Source: Rubrivivax sp. (GTDB lineage Bacteria; Pseudomonadota; Gammaproteobacteria; Burkholderiales; Burkholderiaceae_C). Taken from it: a DNA stretch of 64,000 nt. The notes beneath the pieces were generated by a model, which had not been told where the DNA came from, made no database searches, and saw nothing but the letters and a program-made list of their open reading frames with translations. This document shows positions 20,750-30,027 of this stretch, in pieces. Position numbers and translations under genes: made by a program. The first letter of the stretch is position 1; each line of letters starts with the position of its first letter. The DNA is taken from NCBI GenBank assembly GCA_030680415.1, contig JAUXVE010000009.1, forward strand, positions 1 to 64,000. Direction: 5' to 3'.

Positions 20750-21124
20750 ATGAACGCCCTGGCTGAACCGCTTGCCCCGTCTACCGACGACATGCCAGCG
20801 CCGTTGATCTTCACCGACAGCGCCGCCGACAAGGTGCGCCAGCTGGTCGAAGAGGAAGGTAACCCCGACCTCAAGCTGCGCGTGTTCGTGCAGGGCGGTG
20901 GCTGTTCCGGCTTCCAGTACGGCTTCACCTTCGATGAAGTGATCAACGAAGACGACACGCAGATGGCCAAGAACGGCGTCATGCTGCTGATCGACGCCAT
21001 GAGCCTGCAGTATCTGATGGGTGCCGAGATCGACTACAAGGAAGATCTGCAGGGTGCGCAGTTCGTGATCAGGAACCCGAACGCCACGACGACCTGTGGC
21101 TGCGGGTCGTCCTTCTCGGCCTGA
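20750..21124 (+). CDS. erpA: Iron-sulfur cluster insertion protein ErpA
   Basis: A 124-residue A-type Fe-S carrier that delivers clusters to apo-enzymes. The three conserved cysteines are visible in [12 protein letters not shown] and near the C-terminus in [12 protein letters not shown]. The start at 20750 has a good GAAGGA Shine-Dalgarno; the ORF track's 20723 start adds nine residues. The position after rpsI and before anmK is conserved in Burkholderiales. Confidence 0.95.
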   Translation: MNALAEPLAPSTDDMPAPLIFTDSAADKVRQLVEEEGNPDLKLRVFVQGGGCSGFQYGFTFDEVINEDDTQMAKNGVMLLIDAMSLQYLMGAEIDYKEDLQGAQFVIRNPNATTTCGCGSSFSA

Positions 21125-21171
21125 GCCGCGGCCGCGGCTCGCCCCTCGCGGCCTGGGAACGCCGGGCCGCG

Positions 21172-22290
21172 TCAGCGAGCCGGGTAGAGCGCGCCGAGAA
21201 CGCGAGGCCCCCGAGCCCCGGTGACTGCCGGCAGGTTGCCGCTGCGCCGGGCCAGGTGGGCCTGGGCCAGCCAGGCAAAGGCCAGCGCCTCGACCTGCTC
21301 CGGCGGCAGGCCGGTGTCGGCGCTGCTGCGTACCGTCGAGTCGCGGCCCAGCAATTCGGCCAGACACGACATCAGGTGGCCGTTGTAGGCGCCCCCGCCG
21401 CAGACCAGCAGTGAACGAGTGTTTGGTGCGTGGCGCCGCAGCGCGTCCACCGCGGCGCGCGCCGTGAGCTCGACCAGCGTGGCCATCACGTCCTGCGTTG
21501 ACGCCGTGGTCGCGGCCAGCCTCGTGTCCAGCCAGGCGGCGTCGAAGAGATCCCGCCCCGTGCTCTTGGGCGGCGCGCGGCCGAAGTAGGGTTCAGCCAG
21601 CAGGCGTTCCAGCAAGACGGCGTCCACCCGTCCGCCGGCGGCCCAGGCACCGCCGGCATCGATGGCCGTGCCGCGGTGGCGCCTGCACCACAGGTCCATC
21701 AGCACGTTGCCGGGGCCGCAATCGAAGCCCTGCACGTCGCCATCGGCGCGCAGCAGGGTCAGGTTGGCAATGCCGCCGACGTTGAGCACCGCGACATCGG
21801 TACCCGGCTGAGCGAAGCAGGCGGCGTGAAACGCCGGCACCAGTGGTGCCCCCTGGCCGCCGGCAGCGACGTCACGGCTGCGGAAGTCGCACACCACGCC
21901 GATGCCCGTGCGTTCGGCCAGCAATGCGCCGTTGATGAGCTGCAGCGTGTAGCCCGTGCCGTCGAATTCCTGCGGGCGATGGCGCACCGTCTGGCCATGG
22001 GCGCCTATCGCAGCCACGTCTGCGGCCGTCACGCCGGCCTGCCTGAGCAGCTTCGCCACCGCTTCGGCATAGAGCTCGCTGACCGCGTTGGCAGCCAGCG
22101 CGCCGCGGTGCAATTCATTGGCACCGGCCTGGTTCAGGGCCAGCAACTCGCCGCGAAGTGTCTCGGGCATCGACAGGCTGACATGCGCCGACGCACGAAC
22201 CTGGGCATTGCCGCCGGCCGTGTCGTGAGCCAGAACGGCATCGACGCCGTCGAGCGAGGTGCCCGACATGAGCCCGATGTAGCAGGCCAT
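21172..22290 (-). CDS. anmK: Anhydro-N-acetylmuramic acid kinase
   Basis: A 372-residue sugar kinase that phosphorylates and opens 1,6-anhydro-MurNAc in peptidoglycan recycling. The N-terminal phosphate loop YIGLMSGTSLDGVDAVL, VAAIGAHGQTVRHRP, the DCGPGN motif and the C-terminal LLVCGGGAYNGHLM are all present. It lies 27 bp downstream of the M23 peptidase gene on the same strand, and both act on cell wall material. Confidence 0.95.
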   Translation of the reverse strand: MACYIGLMSGTSLDGVDAVLAHDTAGGNAQVRASAHVSLSMPETLRGELLALNQAGANELHRGALAANAVSELYAEAVAKLLRQAGVTAADVAAIGAHGQTVRHRPQEFDGTGYTLQLINGALLAERTGIGVVCDFRSRDVAAGGQGAPLVPAFHAACFAQPGTDVAVLNVGGIANLTLLRADGDVQGFDCGPGNVLMDLWCRRHRGTAIDAGGAWAAGGRVDAVLLERLLAEPYFGRAPPKSTGRDLFDAAWLDTRLAATTASTQDVMATLVELTARAAVDALRRHAPNTRSLLVCGGGAYNGHLMSCLAELLGRDSTVRSSADTGLPPEQVEALAFAWLAQAHLARRSGNLPAVTGARGPRVLGALYPAR

Positions 22291-22317
22291 GGCGCGCGCG
22301 CTGCGCTGGTGCGGGCC

Positions 22318-23697
22318 TTACTCGGCCAGCACGCGTTGCCCGGCCAGAGTTTCGGCGACGTCCAGCTTGGCCTGCAGGCTGCGGGCGATCTCGGCGAAGT
22401 GCGCCCGTGCCGCGGTATCGAGCGACACCGTCTCGGAGGCCCTGGCCACACGCAGCGGGTCCTGGTGCTGGCCGGCGATGCGGAATTCGAAGTGCAGGTG
22501 CGGCCCGGTGGTCCAGCCGGTCATGCCGACGGCGCCCAGGCGTTGGCCCTGCTCGATGCGCTGGCCCTTGCGCACGTCGATGCGGCTCAAATGGGCGTAC
22601 AGCGTGCTGCGCTCGCCGCCGTGCCTGATCTGCACGACGTTGCCGTACCCGTTCTGTGTGCCCGCGAAGTCGACAATGCCGTCGGCCACCGAACGCACGG
22701 GCGTGCCGATCGGCGCGCCGTAGTCCACGCCCAGGTGGCGGCGCCACTGATTCAAGGTCGGGTGCATGCGCATGGCGAAGCCCGAGGTGACACGCGAGAA
22801 CTCCATCGGGCTACTGAGAAAGACGCGGCGCTTGCTGCGGCCGTCGAGCCCGAAATAGGCGCCGCGGTCGCTGGCGGGCTGGTACCACACGGCGTGGTGG
22901 GCGCGGCCGGCGTTCACGAACTCGGCCGCCAGCACGCGACCGGCGCCGCCGTTCCAGACCACCGGCTCGCCGTCGGCCGTGAGTGTCTCGTAGACGACGC
23001 TGAAAGTGTCGCCGCGGCGCAACTCGCGGTGGAAATCGATGTCGGCGGAGAACATCTCGGCCAGTTGCGCCGCCACGGTGTCGGGCACGCCGGCTGCGTC
23101 GGAGGCGCCGAACAGCGTGCTGCTGATGGTGCCGCTGGCCAGACGGGTCTGTGCCGAGTAGGGCACCGTCTGCAGCTGGGCGAGCCAGTGGCCTTCGATG
23201 CGGTTGAGCGTGAGGCGGGAGAAATGCGAGGTGCTCAGCTCCGAACGCTCGGCGGGGTAGCGCGCCACCAGCTGTTCCAGCGCACCGCTGGCGTCGGTCC
23301 GGGCCTGCACCATCTTGCCGCCGCGGCTGCCGCGGCCGCCGAGGACCAGCCGCGCCGTGCTGTCGCTGCGCAGGAAGGCCGCAGCCGCTGGATCACGCAC
23401 GCCCAGGCGCACGAGCAAGCCCTCCGCAGTGTCGGTGGCACGCGTGATGTCGCTGCGCGTCAGCGTCATCTCGTGTGACGCCAGGGCTTCGAGTTGCGCG
23501 GCCATGCCCTCGGGCTCGACCGCCTCGGTGACCAGGCGCTGCGGCAGCATGGCGGGGTCGGGCACCATCGGGGCCACCGCCACTGCGGTGATGCCAAAAC
23601 CCGCCATCAGTGCGATCAAGGTCGCGACGATGCCCAGGCGGTGCCGCCTGGCGAATTCCGGTATGGCGGGCCAGGCGTCTTTGGTCTGTTGTGTCAA
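22318..23697 (-). CDS. M23-family (LytM) metallopeptidase
   Basis: A 459-residue envelope protein if the TTG at 23697 (MTQQTKDAWPAIPEF) is the start. One N-terminal membrane segment (LGIVATLIALMAGFGITAVA) anchors or exports it, followed by an OapA-like region and a C-terminal LytM domain. The zinc motifs HLGVDYGAP and HLHFEF are intact, which predicts an active peptidoglycan endopeptidase. An ATG at 23844 would add 49 Pro/Ser-rich residues that look non-coding. Its start region is divergent from tyrS. Confidence 0.85.
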   Translation of the reverse strand: MTQQTKDAWPAIPEFARRHRLGIVATLIALMAGFGITAVAVAPMVPDPAMLPQRLVTEAVEPEGMAAQLEALASHEMTLTRSDITRATDTAEGLLVRLGVRDPAAAAFLRSDSTARLVLGGRGSRGGKMVQARTDASGALEQLVARYPAERSELSTSHFSRLTLNRIEGHWLAQLQTVPYSAQTRLASGTISSTLFGASDAAGVPDTVAAQLAEMFSADIDFHRELRRGDTFSVVYETLTADGEPVVWNGGAGRVLAAEFVNAGRAHHAVWYQPASDRGAYFGLDGRSKRRVFLSSPMEFSRVTSGFAMRMHPTLNQWRRHLGVDYGAPIGTPVRSVADGIVDFAGTQNGYGNVVQIRHGGERSTLYAHLSRIDVRKGQRIEQGQRLGAVGMTGWTTGPHLHFEFRIAGQHQDPLRVARASETVSLDTAARAHFAEIARSLQAKLDVAETLAGQRVLAE

Positions 23698-23900
23698 AAG
23701 CGGAATCTGCTCTGATGGCCGCGGCGCCCCTCTTGCGAGATGCGCCGTGCCGTTGTCGACCGGAGGCCATGCCGCTGGCCGTCCACTAGAATCAACAGGC
23801 GACGCTGGCAGCGAGACATCCGCCGCGGCACCCGCCGGCACCAAGAAGGGGCTGAGTATACCCAGGCCTGCTGCCTCTTCTGCCTCGAAAAAACCCGCAT

Positions 23901-25163
23901 ATGTTACCGATCCCCGAGACCACCCAGGCGCCGGTGGCCCTGCCGCACCCGATCACCGACCGCGTGCGCGAGGCGATGGCGATTTCGCTCCGCGGTTGCG
24001 AAGAACTGCTGCCGCAAGCCGACTGGCTGCGCAAGCTGGCCCGCTCCGAAGCGACCGGCCAGCCCTTGCGCATCAAGCTCGGCCTGGACCCGACTGCACC
24101 CGACATCCATATCGGCCACACGGTGGTGCTGAACAAGCTGCGCCAGCTGCAGGACCTGGGGCACACCGTGATCTTCCTCATCGGCGACTTCACGTCGATG
24201 ATCGGCGACCCTTCGGGCCGCAACGCCACGCGCCCGCCGCTGACGCGCGAGCAGATCGAGGCCAACGCCCAGACCTACTACCGCCAGGCGAGCCTGGTGC
24301 TCGACCCCGAGAAGACCGAGATTCGCTACAACAGCGAGTGGAGCGACCCGCTGGGCGCGCGCGGCATGATCCAGCTGGCCGCCAAGTACACGCTGGCGCG
24401 CATGCTGGAGCGCGACGACTTCACGAAACGCTTCAAGGCCGGCTCACCGATCTCGGTGCACGAATTGCTGTACCCGCTAATGCAGGGCTACGACTCGGTG
24501 GCGCTGCGCGCGGACCTCGAACTGGGGGGCACCGACCAGAAGTTCAACCTGCTGGTGGGCCGTGCCCTGCAACAGGAATACGGCCAGGAGCCGCAGTGTG
24601 TGCTCACCATGCCGCTGCTGGAAGGGCTCGATGGCGTGGAAAAGATGTCCAAGAGCAAGGGCAACTATGTCGGCATCACAGAGCCGGCCAACACCATGTT
24701 CGCCAAGTTGCTGTCGATCAGCGACACGATGATGTGGAAGTACTACACGCTGCTGTCGTTCCGGCCCGAAGCCGAGATCGCCGAGCTCAGGCGCGAAGTC
24801 GAGGCTGGCCGCAACCCCAAGGACGCCAAGGTGCTGCTGGCGCGTGAGATCACCACGCGCTTCCACAGCGCGGCCGCCGCCGATGCGGCTGCCGCCGACT
24901 TTCAGCGTCGCGCCAGCGGCGGCGTGCCCGACGACATCACCGAGTTGTCGCTGACCGGCGCGCCGCTGGCCATCGGCGCGCTGCTCAAGCAGGCTGGGCT
25001 GGTGCCTTCCAGCAGCGAGGCGCTGCGTCTGGTCGAGCAAGGCGGTGTGCGTATCGACGGCGCGGTGGTCCACGACAAGGTCCTGAAGGTGGCCGCCGGC
25101 ACGTTTGTCGTGCAGGTCGGCAAGCGCAAGTTCGCGCGCGTGACGCTGAGCGGGAACGCGTGA
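23901..25163 (+). CDS. tyrS: Tyrosyl-tRNA synthetase
   Basis: A 420-residue class I aminoacyl-tRNA synthetase. The HIGH motif ([13 protein letters not shown]), KMSKS ([12 protein letters not shown]), and a C-terminal S4 RNA-binding domain ([19 protein letters not shown]) are present. It resembles the TyrRZ-type found in many proteobacteria. It is followed 28 bp later by the cation transporter gene on the same strand. Confidence 0.97.
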   Translation: MLPIPETTQAPVALPHPITDRVREAMAISLRGCEELLPQADWLRKLARSEATGQPLRIKLGLDPTAPDIHIGHTVVLNKLRQLQDLGHTVIFLIGDFTSMIGDPSGRNATRPPLTREQIEANAQTYYRQASLVLDPEKTEIRYNSEWSDPLGARGMIQLAAKYTLARMLERDDFTKRFKAGSPISVHELLYPLMQGYDSVALRADLELGGTDQKFNLLVGRALQQEYGQEPQCVLTMPLLEGLDGVEKMSKSKGNYVGITEPANTMFAKLLSISDTMMWKYYTLLSFRPEAEIAELRREVEAGRNPKDAKVLLAREITTRFHSAAAADAAAADFQRRASGGVPDDITELSLTGAPLAIGALLKQAGLVPSSSEALRLVEQGGVRIDGAVVHDKVLKVAAGTFVVQVGKRKFARVTLSGNA

Positions 25164-25191
25164 GGGTCTGTGGCTGTCCCGGCGCGACGCC

Positions 25192-26082
25192 ATGCAGGTC
25201 AGTGCCTACCTGAAGCTGTCGATCGCGGTGGCACTGACCACCATCGCGCTGAAGACCGGCGCCTGGTGGATCAGCGACAGCGTCAGCCTGCTGTCGGACG
25301 CGCTGGAGTCGCTGGTCAACCTGGCCGGAGCGATGTTCGCGCTGGCCATGGTCACGGTGGCGGCGCGGCCTGCCGACGACGACCACCCCTACGGCCACCA
25401 CAAGGCCGAGTACTTTTCCAGCGGCTTCGAGGGTGTGCTCATCTTTGCCGCCGCGCTGGCCATCGTCTGGGCCGCCGTGCAGCGCCTGCTCGACCCGCAG
25501 CCGCTGCAGGCGGTGGGGCTGGGCATCGCACTCTCGGTGCTCAGCTCGGCGTTGAACGGGGCCCTGGCCTGGTCGATGCTGAAGAAGGCCCGCAGCGCAC
25601 GTTCGATGGCGCTGGAGGCCGACGCGCGACACCTGTTCACCGACGTCTGGACCTCGGCCGGCGTGGTGGCGGGCCTGCTGGCGGTGACGGCCACCGGCTG
25701 GCTGTGGCTGGACCCGGTGGTCGCCATCGCGGTGGCCTTGAACATCCTGCGCGAAGGAGCCTCGCTCGTGCGGCGCTCGGCCGACGGCCTGATGGACCGC
25801 GCGCTGGACAACGACGCACGCGCCGAGATCGACCAGGTGCTGGCCGACTTCGCCCACCAGGCCATCCGTTTCGACCACATCGTCACGCGCCGCGCCGGCC
25901 AGCGCCGCTTCGTCGACCTGCACATGCACATGCCGGCGGCCTGGTCGCTGGGCCGCGCCGCAGCGGTGCGCGCTTCGGTGGAGCAGGCACTGATGAGCGC
26001 CGTGCCGGGCCTGCGCGCCACCATCCAGCTGCTGCCGATGGACGTCGAAGCGCACTTCGACGACGCCGAGGACCTGATTTGA
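25192..26082 (+). CDS. Cation diffusion facilitator family transporter
   Basis: A 296-residue inner-membrane metal/H+ antiporter. About six transmembrane helices are followed by a cytosolic C-terminal domain. TM5 has the metal-site HLFTD (HxxxD). TM2 reads [12 protein letters not shown] rather than the DxxxD of FieF, a variant seen in other CDF groups, so the metal is uncertain. The stop overlaps the dtd start (TTGA), so the two are translated together. Confidence 0.87.
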   Translation: MQVSAYLKLSIAVALTTIALKTGAWWISDSVSLLSDALESLVNLAGAMFALAMVTVAARPADDDHPYGHHKAEYFSSGFEGVLIFAAALAIVWAAVQRLLDPQPLQAVGLGIALSVLSSALNGALAWSMLKKARSARSMALEADARHLFTDVWTSAGVVAGLLAVTATGWLWLDPVVAIAVALNILREGASLVRRSADGLMDRALDNDARAEIDQVLADFAHQAIRFDHIVTRRAGQRRFVDLHMHMPAAWSLGRAAAVRASVEQALMSAVPGLRATIQLLPMDVEAHFDDAEDLI

Positions 26083-26519
26083 TCGCACTGGTCCAGCGGG
26101 TGCGGCAGGCGCGCGTCGAGGTTGCGGGCGCAGTGGTGGGCGCCATCGGCCCCGGGCTGTTGGTGCTGGTGTGCGCCGAACCCGCGGACACCGCGGCGCA
26201 GGCGGCGAAGCTGGTCGACAAGCTGCTCAGGCTGCGCATCTTCAGCGACGCGGCCGGCAAGATGAACCGCAGCCTGCAGGACGTGGGCGGCGGATTGCTG
26301 CTGGTGTCGCAGTTCACGCTGGCTGCAGACACTTCCGCGGGCAACCGACCGAGCTTTACCGGCGCCGCGCCGGCGGCGCAGGGCCGCGAGCTCTACGAGG
26401 AAACGCTGCGCCTGGCGCGGGCGAGGCACCCGCTGGTGCAGGCCGGCGTGTTCGGTGCCGACATGCAGGTGCATCTGGTCAACGACGGGCCGGTGACGAT
26501 TCCGCTGACGGTGCGCTGA
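26079..26519 (+). CDS. dtd: D-aminoacyl-tRNA deacylase
   Basis: A 146-residue proofreading enzyme that removes D-amino acids from tRNA. The family motifs SQFTLAAD and NDGPVTIPL are both present, and length matches (E. coli 145). The start is a TTG at 26079 ([15 protein letters not shown]) overlapping the upstream stop. No ATG is available at the family N-terminus. Functionally it complements tyrS upstream, since Dtd acts on D-Tyr-tRNA. Confidence 0.93.
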   Translation: MIALVQRVRQARVEVAGAVVGAIGPGLLVLVCAEPADTAAQAAKLVDKLLRLRIFSDAAGKMNRSLQDVGGGLLLVSQFTLAADTSAGNRPSFTGAAPAAQGRELYEETLRLARARHPLVQAGVFGADMQVHLVNDGPVTIPLTVR

Positions 26520-26591
26520 ATGACCCTCACCCCTACCCTACCCAGAAACCTGCACCAATGCGAACTGTATGGCCCCCTCGCCCGCCTGGGC

Positions 26592-26666
26592 GGGAGAGGG
26601 CTGGGGTGAGGGTGGGAGAGACGCGCATGACCCTCACCCCAACCCTCTCCCACAAGTGGGAGAGGG
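26592..26666. repeat. Large inverted repeat of the CCCTCTCCCA/TGGGAGAGGG family
   Basis: GGGAGAGGGCTGGGGTGAGG with GT at 26592-26613 is repeated in inverted form at 26630-26651 with one mismatch in 22. The second arm also starts a local hairpin, CCCTCTCCCA-CAAG-TGGGAGAGGG (26643-26666). The same short hairpin recurs at 38093-38116. The element lies between convergent dtd and a Bug gene, so it may terminate both transcripts. The rest of this 258-bp gap contains no gene. Confidence 0.75.
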
Positions 26667-26777
26667 AGCAATACCCGCGGTTCCTGGTCACAAGCCGGCG
26701 CCGCCAAGCGGCGCATGGGTCGCTCCCCAGAGGGGAGAGGAAGCAAATGCGGTTGTGGCCGAAGCGCTCTCACGCTC

Positions 26778-27755
26778 TCAGTCCGCGTACTGACCTGCGG
26801 CCTTGATCGCCGTGCCCCACTTGATGATCTCGGCTTCGACGAACTTCTTGTGGTCGGCCGGGTTGACGCGGCTGTCGGTGACGATGACCGCGCCCAGCGC
26901 TTCCTGGCGCTTGATGAACTCGGCGTCCTTCAGCGCGTCGCGCAGTGCCGCGTTGATCTTGTCCACCACCGGCTTGGGCGTACCCTTGGGCGCATACAGG
27001 CCATGCCAGATCGAGACGTTGAAGCCCTTCAGGCCGGCCTCATCCATCGTCGGCAGGTTGCGCAATGCCGGCGTCGTGAGCCTCTTGCTGGTGGTGACGG
27101 CGTAGGCCTTGACCTTGCCGGCCTCGATCTGCGTCGAGGTGTTGGTGGTCTGGTCGCACATGAGGTCGACCTGGCCGCCGAGCAGGTCGGTCATGGCCGG
27201 CGCGGTGCCTTTGTAGGGCACGGTGGTCATCTCGGTCTTCATGCCCTGCTGGAACAGCAGCCCGCACAGGTGCGAGGCAGCGCCCAGGCCGGCATTGGCG
27301 AGGTTGATCTTGCCCTTGTTGTCGGCCATCCACTTCGTCAGTTCGGCGAAGTTGTTGGCCGGCAGCGTGGAGTGGCCGATCAGCGTCATCGGCACCTCGT
27401 TGATCATGCCCAGGTACTCGAAGTCTTCGAGCGTCTTGTAGGGCATGTTTCGGTACAAGGAAGGCGAGGTGGACATGCCGATGTGGTACAGCAGCAGCGT
27501 GTGGCCGTCGAGCGCGGCCTTGGCCACCTTGTTGGCACCCAGCGTGCCACCGGCACCGCTGACGTTCTCGACCACGATGGTGGTGCCACCCAGCGGTTTG
27601 CGCATGGCCTCGGCGAAGTCGCGCGCGACCTTGTCGGTGGGGCCGCCGGCGGCGAAGGGTACGACGATGGTGACGGTCTTGTCGGGGTAGGCATACGCGC
27701 TGGCGGCCACGGTCGTGGCGAAGAGCGCGGCCAGCAGCCGGCGGGTCTTGGTCAT
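26778..27755 (-). CDS. Bug-family tripartite tricarboxylate transporter receptor protein
   Basis: A 325-residue periplasmic binding protein. A signal peptide (TRRLLAALFATTVAASAYA) precedes VTIVVPFAAGGPTDKVARDF, and the two-lobed Bug fold runs to the end. Bug proteins bind small carboxylates. No TctA/TctB membrane subunits are in the window, which is common for orphan Bug genes. The start at 27755 (MTKTRR) begins at the signal peptide; the ORF track's 27821 start adds 22 residues. It lies after the PaaK-like ligase on the same strand. Confidence 0.9.
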   Translation of the reverse strand: MTKTRRLLAALFATTVAASAYAYPDKTVTIVVPFAAGGPTDKVARDFAEAMRKPLGGTTIVVENVSGAGGTLGANKVAKAALDGHTLLLYHIGMSTSPSLYRNMPYKTLEDFEYLGMINEVPMTLIGHSTLPANNFAELTKWMADNKGKINLANAGLGAASHLCGLLFQQGMKTEMTTVPYKGTAPAMTDLLGGQVDLMCDQTTNTSTQIEAGKVKAYAVTTSKRLTTPALRNLPTMDEAGLKGFNVSIWHGLYAPKGTPKPVVDKINAALRDALKDAEFIKRQEALGAVIVTDSRVNPADHKKFVEAEIIKWGTAIKAAGQYAD

Positions 27756-27909
27756 GCGGTCTGTCTCCGGATTCGCGGCCAGGGGCGGGTCGGTCGGGCT
27801 ACGGTTTGACCCACCATGCAAAGATGCTAGCCGGCCACCGGCGCCGCCAAGAAGCGGAAAACACGTACGCCGGCCCCGAGCGGGACGCGCTGCAGAAGCC
27901 TTCGAACCT

Positions 27910-29196
27910 TCAGTCGTAGCGCCGGGCGTCCTCGATCACCTTGCCGTCGTTGGGCAGGCTGCCCGGCGGCGCCAGCATCACTTCGCCGCGCAGCTTGGTC
28001 ACCTCGCGCAGCGTCTGCGCCACGGCCTGGGCCAGGCCCTCGGGCGCGGCGGCGGCTTCGGCGTGCAGCGTCATGCGGTCGTTGGCCATCTCGCCTTCGA
28101 TCACCAGCCGCGCGCGGCCGATCTCGGGGTGGCGCTTCAGCACCTCGGCCACCTGGCTGGGGTGCACGAACATGCCGCGCACCTTGGCCGTCTGGTCGGC
28201 ACGGCCCAGCCAGCCGCGGATGCGCGTCTGCGTGCGGCCGGTGGGGCACTGGCCAGGCAACATGGCAGACAGGTCGCCGGTGCCGAAGCGCACCAGCGGG
28301 TAGTCGGGGTTGAGCACGGTGACCACGACCTCGCCGACCTCGGGTGCCTGGCCCGCCTGCGGCTCGGGCACCGGTTCGCCGGTGCCGGGGCGGACGATCT
28401 CGACGATCACGCCCTCGTCCAGCACCAGACCCTCGCGCGCCGCGGTCTCGTAGGCGATGAGGCCGACGTCGGCGGTGCCGTAGCTCTGGTAGGCATGCAC
28501 GCCACGCGCGGCCAGTGCGTCGCGCAGCGCCGGCGGGAAGGCCTCGCCGCCGACCGAAGCCTTGGTCAGCCACGGCAGCGCGATGCCTGCTTCGTCGGCC
28601 TTCTCCAGCGCGATGCGCAGGAAGCTCGGCGTGCCGGCGTAGGCCTGCGGGCGCAGTTCGGACATCGCCTGCAATTGCAGTTCGGTGTTGCCCACGCCAC
28701 CCGGGAACACGGTGCAGCCGATGGCGTGCGCGCCGGTCTCCATCATCGAGCCGGCGGGTGTGAGGTGGTAGCTGAAGCTGTTGTGCACCAGGTCGCCGGC
28801 GCGGAATCCGGCAGCGAACAAGGCACGGCCGAAACGCCAGTAATCGGCGCGTTCACCTTCGGGCTCGTAGATCGGTCCCGGCGACTGGAACACGCGCCGC
28901 GCCGGCCGCAGTGCGCCCTGACTGCGCCAGCCGATGGCCGCAAAGCCGCCGAAGGGGTCGCCGCCGGCGGCGCGCGCGGCTTTCTGGCGCTCCAGCAGTT
29001 CGTGCTTGCGCGTCACCGGCAGGCGGGCCAGCGCGCTGCGCGTGGTGATGTCGCCGGCATCGACGCCGGCGAGCAGGGCGCCGAAGGCCGCGGTGGCCTG
29101 CGCGGCGCGCAGTTGGGCCGGCAGCGCGGCCAGCAGCGCGGCTTCGCGGGCTTGCGGATCGCGGGTTTCGAGTGCGTCGTAGTGTTGGGTGGTCAT
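27910..29196 (-). CDS. PaaK-like AMP-forming acyl-CoA ligase
   Basis: A 428-residue enzyme of the phenylacetate-CoA ligase family. Recognisable segments are DITTRSALARLPVTRKHELL at the N-terminus, YQSYGTADVGLIAYETAARE at the adenylate site and VRFGTGDLSAM in the hinge. It should activate an organic acid with ATP and CoA in the cytosol. It is encoded with Liv-type transporter genes and a Bug receptor, pointing to uptake and activation of the same acid, possibly aromatic. The substrate is not determined. Confidence 0.83.
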   Translation of the reverse strand: MTTQHYDALETRDPQAREAALLAALPAQLRAAQATAAFGALLAGVDAGDITTRSALARLPVTRKHELLERQKAARAAGGDPFGGFAAIGWRSQGALRPARRVFQSPGPIYEPEGERADYWRFGRALFAAGFRAGDLVHNSFSYHLTPAGSMMETGAHAIGCTVFPGGVGNTELQLQAMSELRPQAYAGTPSFLRIALEKADEAGIALPWLTKASVGGEAFPPALRDALAARGVHAYQSYGTADVGLIAYETAAREGLVLDEGVIVEIVRPGTGEPVPEPQAGQAPEVGEVVVTVLNPDYPLVRFGTGDLSAMLPGQCPTGRTQTRIRGWLGRADQTAKVRGMFVHPSQVAEVLKRHPEIGRARLVIEGEMANDRMTLHAEAAAAPEGLAQAVAQTLREVTKLRGEVMLAPPGSLPNDGKVIEDARRYD

Positions 29197-29250
29197 TGCG
29201 GGTCCTTTGTGCTGCGCGCGTCGGAGTTCACTCCGGGCGGCGCTGCGGCG

Positions 29251-29628
29251 TCATGTCGCGATTCCCGTTTCCCGCTGCAGCTTCTTCGTCAGCCGTGCTG
29301 CCACCAGCGCGTGGGAATGGCGCACCAGCGCGTCCAGGTCGGCGGCGGCCAGACCGTGCTTGGGGCCGACCTGCACCCACTTGGCGCGGGCGAGGTAAGG
29401 CGCCGGGATCACGCCCGGCACGCCGGTGAGTTCGAGGAAACGCTCGTCGTCGACCTTGAAGGAACAGGTACGGGCGCGGCCGGCGTCAAGCAGGAAGACG
29501 CAGAACATCTTGCCGCCGACGCTGTAGACGAGGTCGGCGCCCCACTTGATGTCCTCGGTGGCGCCGGGCAGCGCGGCGGCCAGCGCGCGCTGGGCTTCGA
29601 AACCCGTGGCGAGGCGGGGCTGCGGCAT
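29251..29628 (-). CDS. MmcQ/YjbR family protein
   Basis: A 125-residue protein of the small MmcQ/YjbR family, which has a CyaY-like fold and sometimes binds DNA. Typical sequence is ATEDIKWGADLVYSVGGKMF followed by FKVDDERFLELTG and WVQVGPKHGL. Its physiological role is unclear. Its start overlaps the stop of the preceding 97-residue gene. Confidence 0.8.
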   Translation of the reverse strand: MPQPRLATGFEAQRALAAALPGATEDIKWGADLVYSVGGKMFCVFLLDAGRARTCSFKVDDERFLELTGVPGVIPAPYLARAKWVQVGPKHGLAAADLDALVRHSHALVAARLTKKLQRETGIAT

Positions 29629-29921
29629 CAGTCTTCACGCTCCCAGCGCGCCAGGCGTTTCTTGACCTCGTCGAGCAGCCGGCGCGTGTCGGCGGCACCC
29701 TTCATCGTGAGCGTGTCCCACTCGGGCGTGATCATCAGGCGCCTGGCGATGCGCGCGCGCACCGAAGCCTCTTCGGCGGTCAGTTCGAGCACTCGCTTGC
29801 CGCGCAAATCGAAGCCGGCGCCACGCTCGGCCAGGCCGAGCTCGCGCAGTGCGCGCCGCAGCGTGACCAGGGCCTCGTCGGGCTTGAACGGCGGCGGCGC
29901 GAAGCCGAAGTCGTCGCTCAT
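29628..29921 (-). CDS. Small conserved-looking hypothetical protein
   Basis: A 97-residue protein that I do not recognise. It begins MSDDFGFAPPPFKPDEALVT, is rich in charged residues and Leu, and is predicted mainly helical (LVTLRRALRELGLAERGAG; TRRLLDEVKKRLARWERED). It has no signal peptide or membrane segment. It overlaps the next gene by one base and sits in the same run as the Liv transporter, which supports that it is real. Confidence 0.6.
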   Translation of the reverse strand: MSDDFGFAPPPFKPDEALVTLRRALRELGLAERGAGFDLRGKRVLELTAEEASVRARIARRLMITPEWDTLTMKGAADTRRLLDEVKKRLARWERED

Positions 29922-29957
29922 GACGTGGTGCTGGAGGCCATTGCCAAGCGCGCGCCG

Positions 29958-30024
29958 CGGAACCGGCTTCGCCGGGCCGCAGGCGCGGCCCCCCTGGGGG
30001 GGAGCGCCGAAGGCGCTACGGGGG
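29958..30024. repeat. Cluster of short GC-rich hairpins between livF and the 97-aa gene
   Basis: Consecutive palindromes occur within 67 bp: CCGGC-TTC-GCCGG (29963-29975), GGCCGC/GCGGCC, CCCCCC/GGGGGG, and AGCGCC-GAA-GGCGCT (30003-30017). This composite is typical of intergenic repeats in Burkholderiales genomes. It lies just after the livF stop and may act as a terminator or mRNA 3' end. Confidence 0.6.
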
Positions 30025-30027
30025 GGG

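Noticed and set aside
26592-26666. CRISPR-like repeat
   Set aside because: The copies are inverted hairpins, not spaced direct repeats with unique spacers. No cas genes are present.
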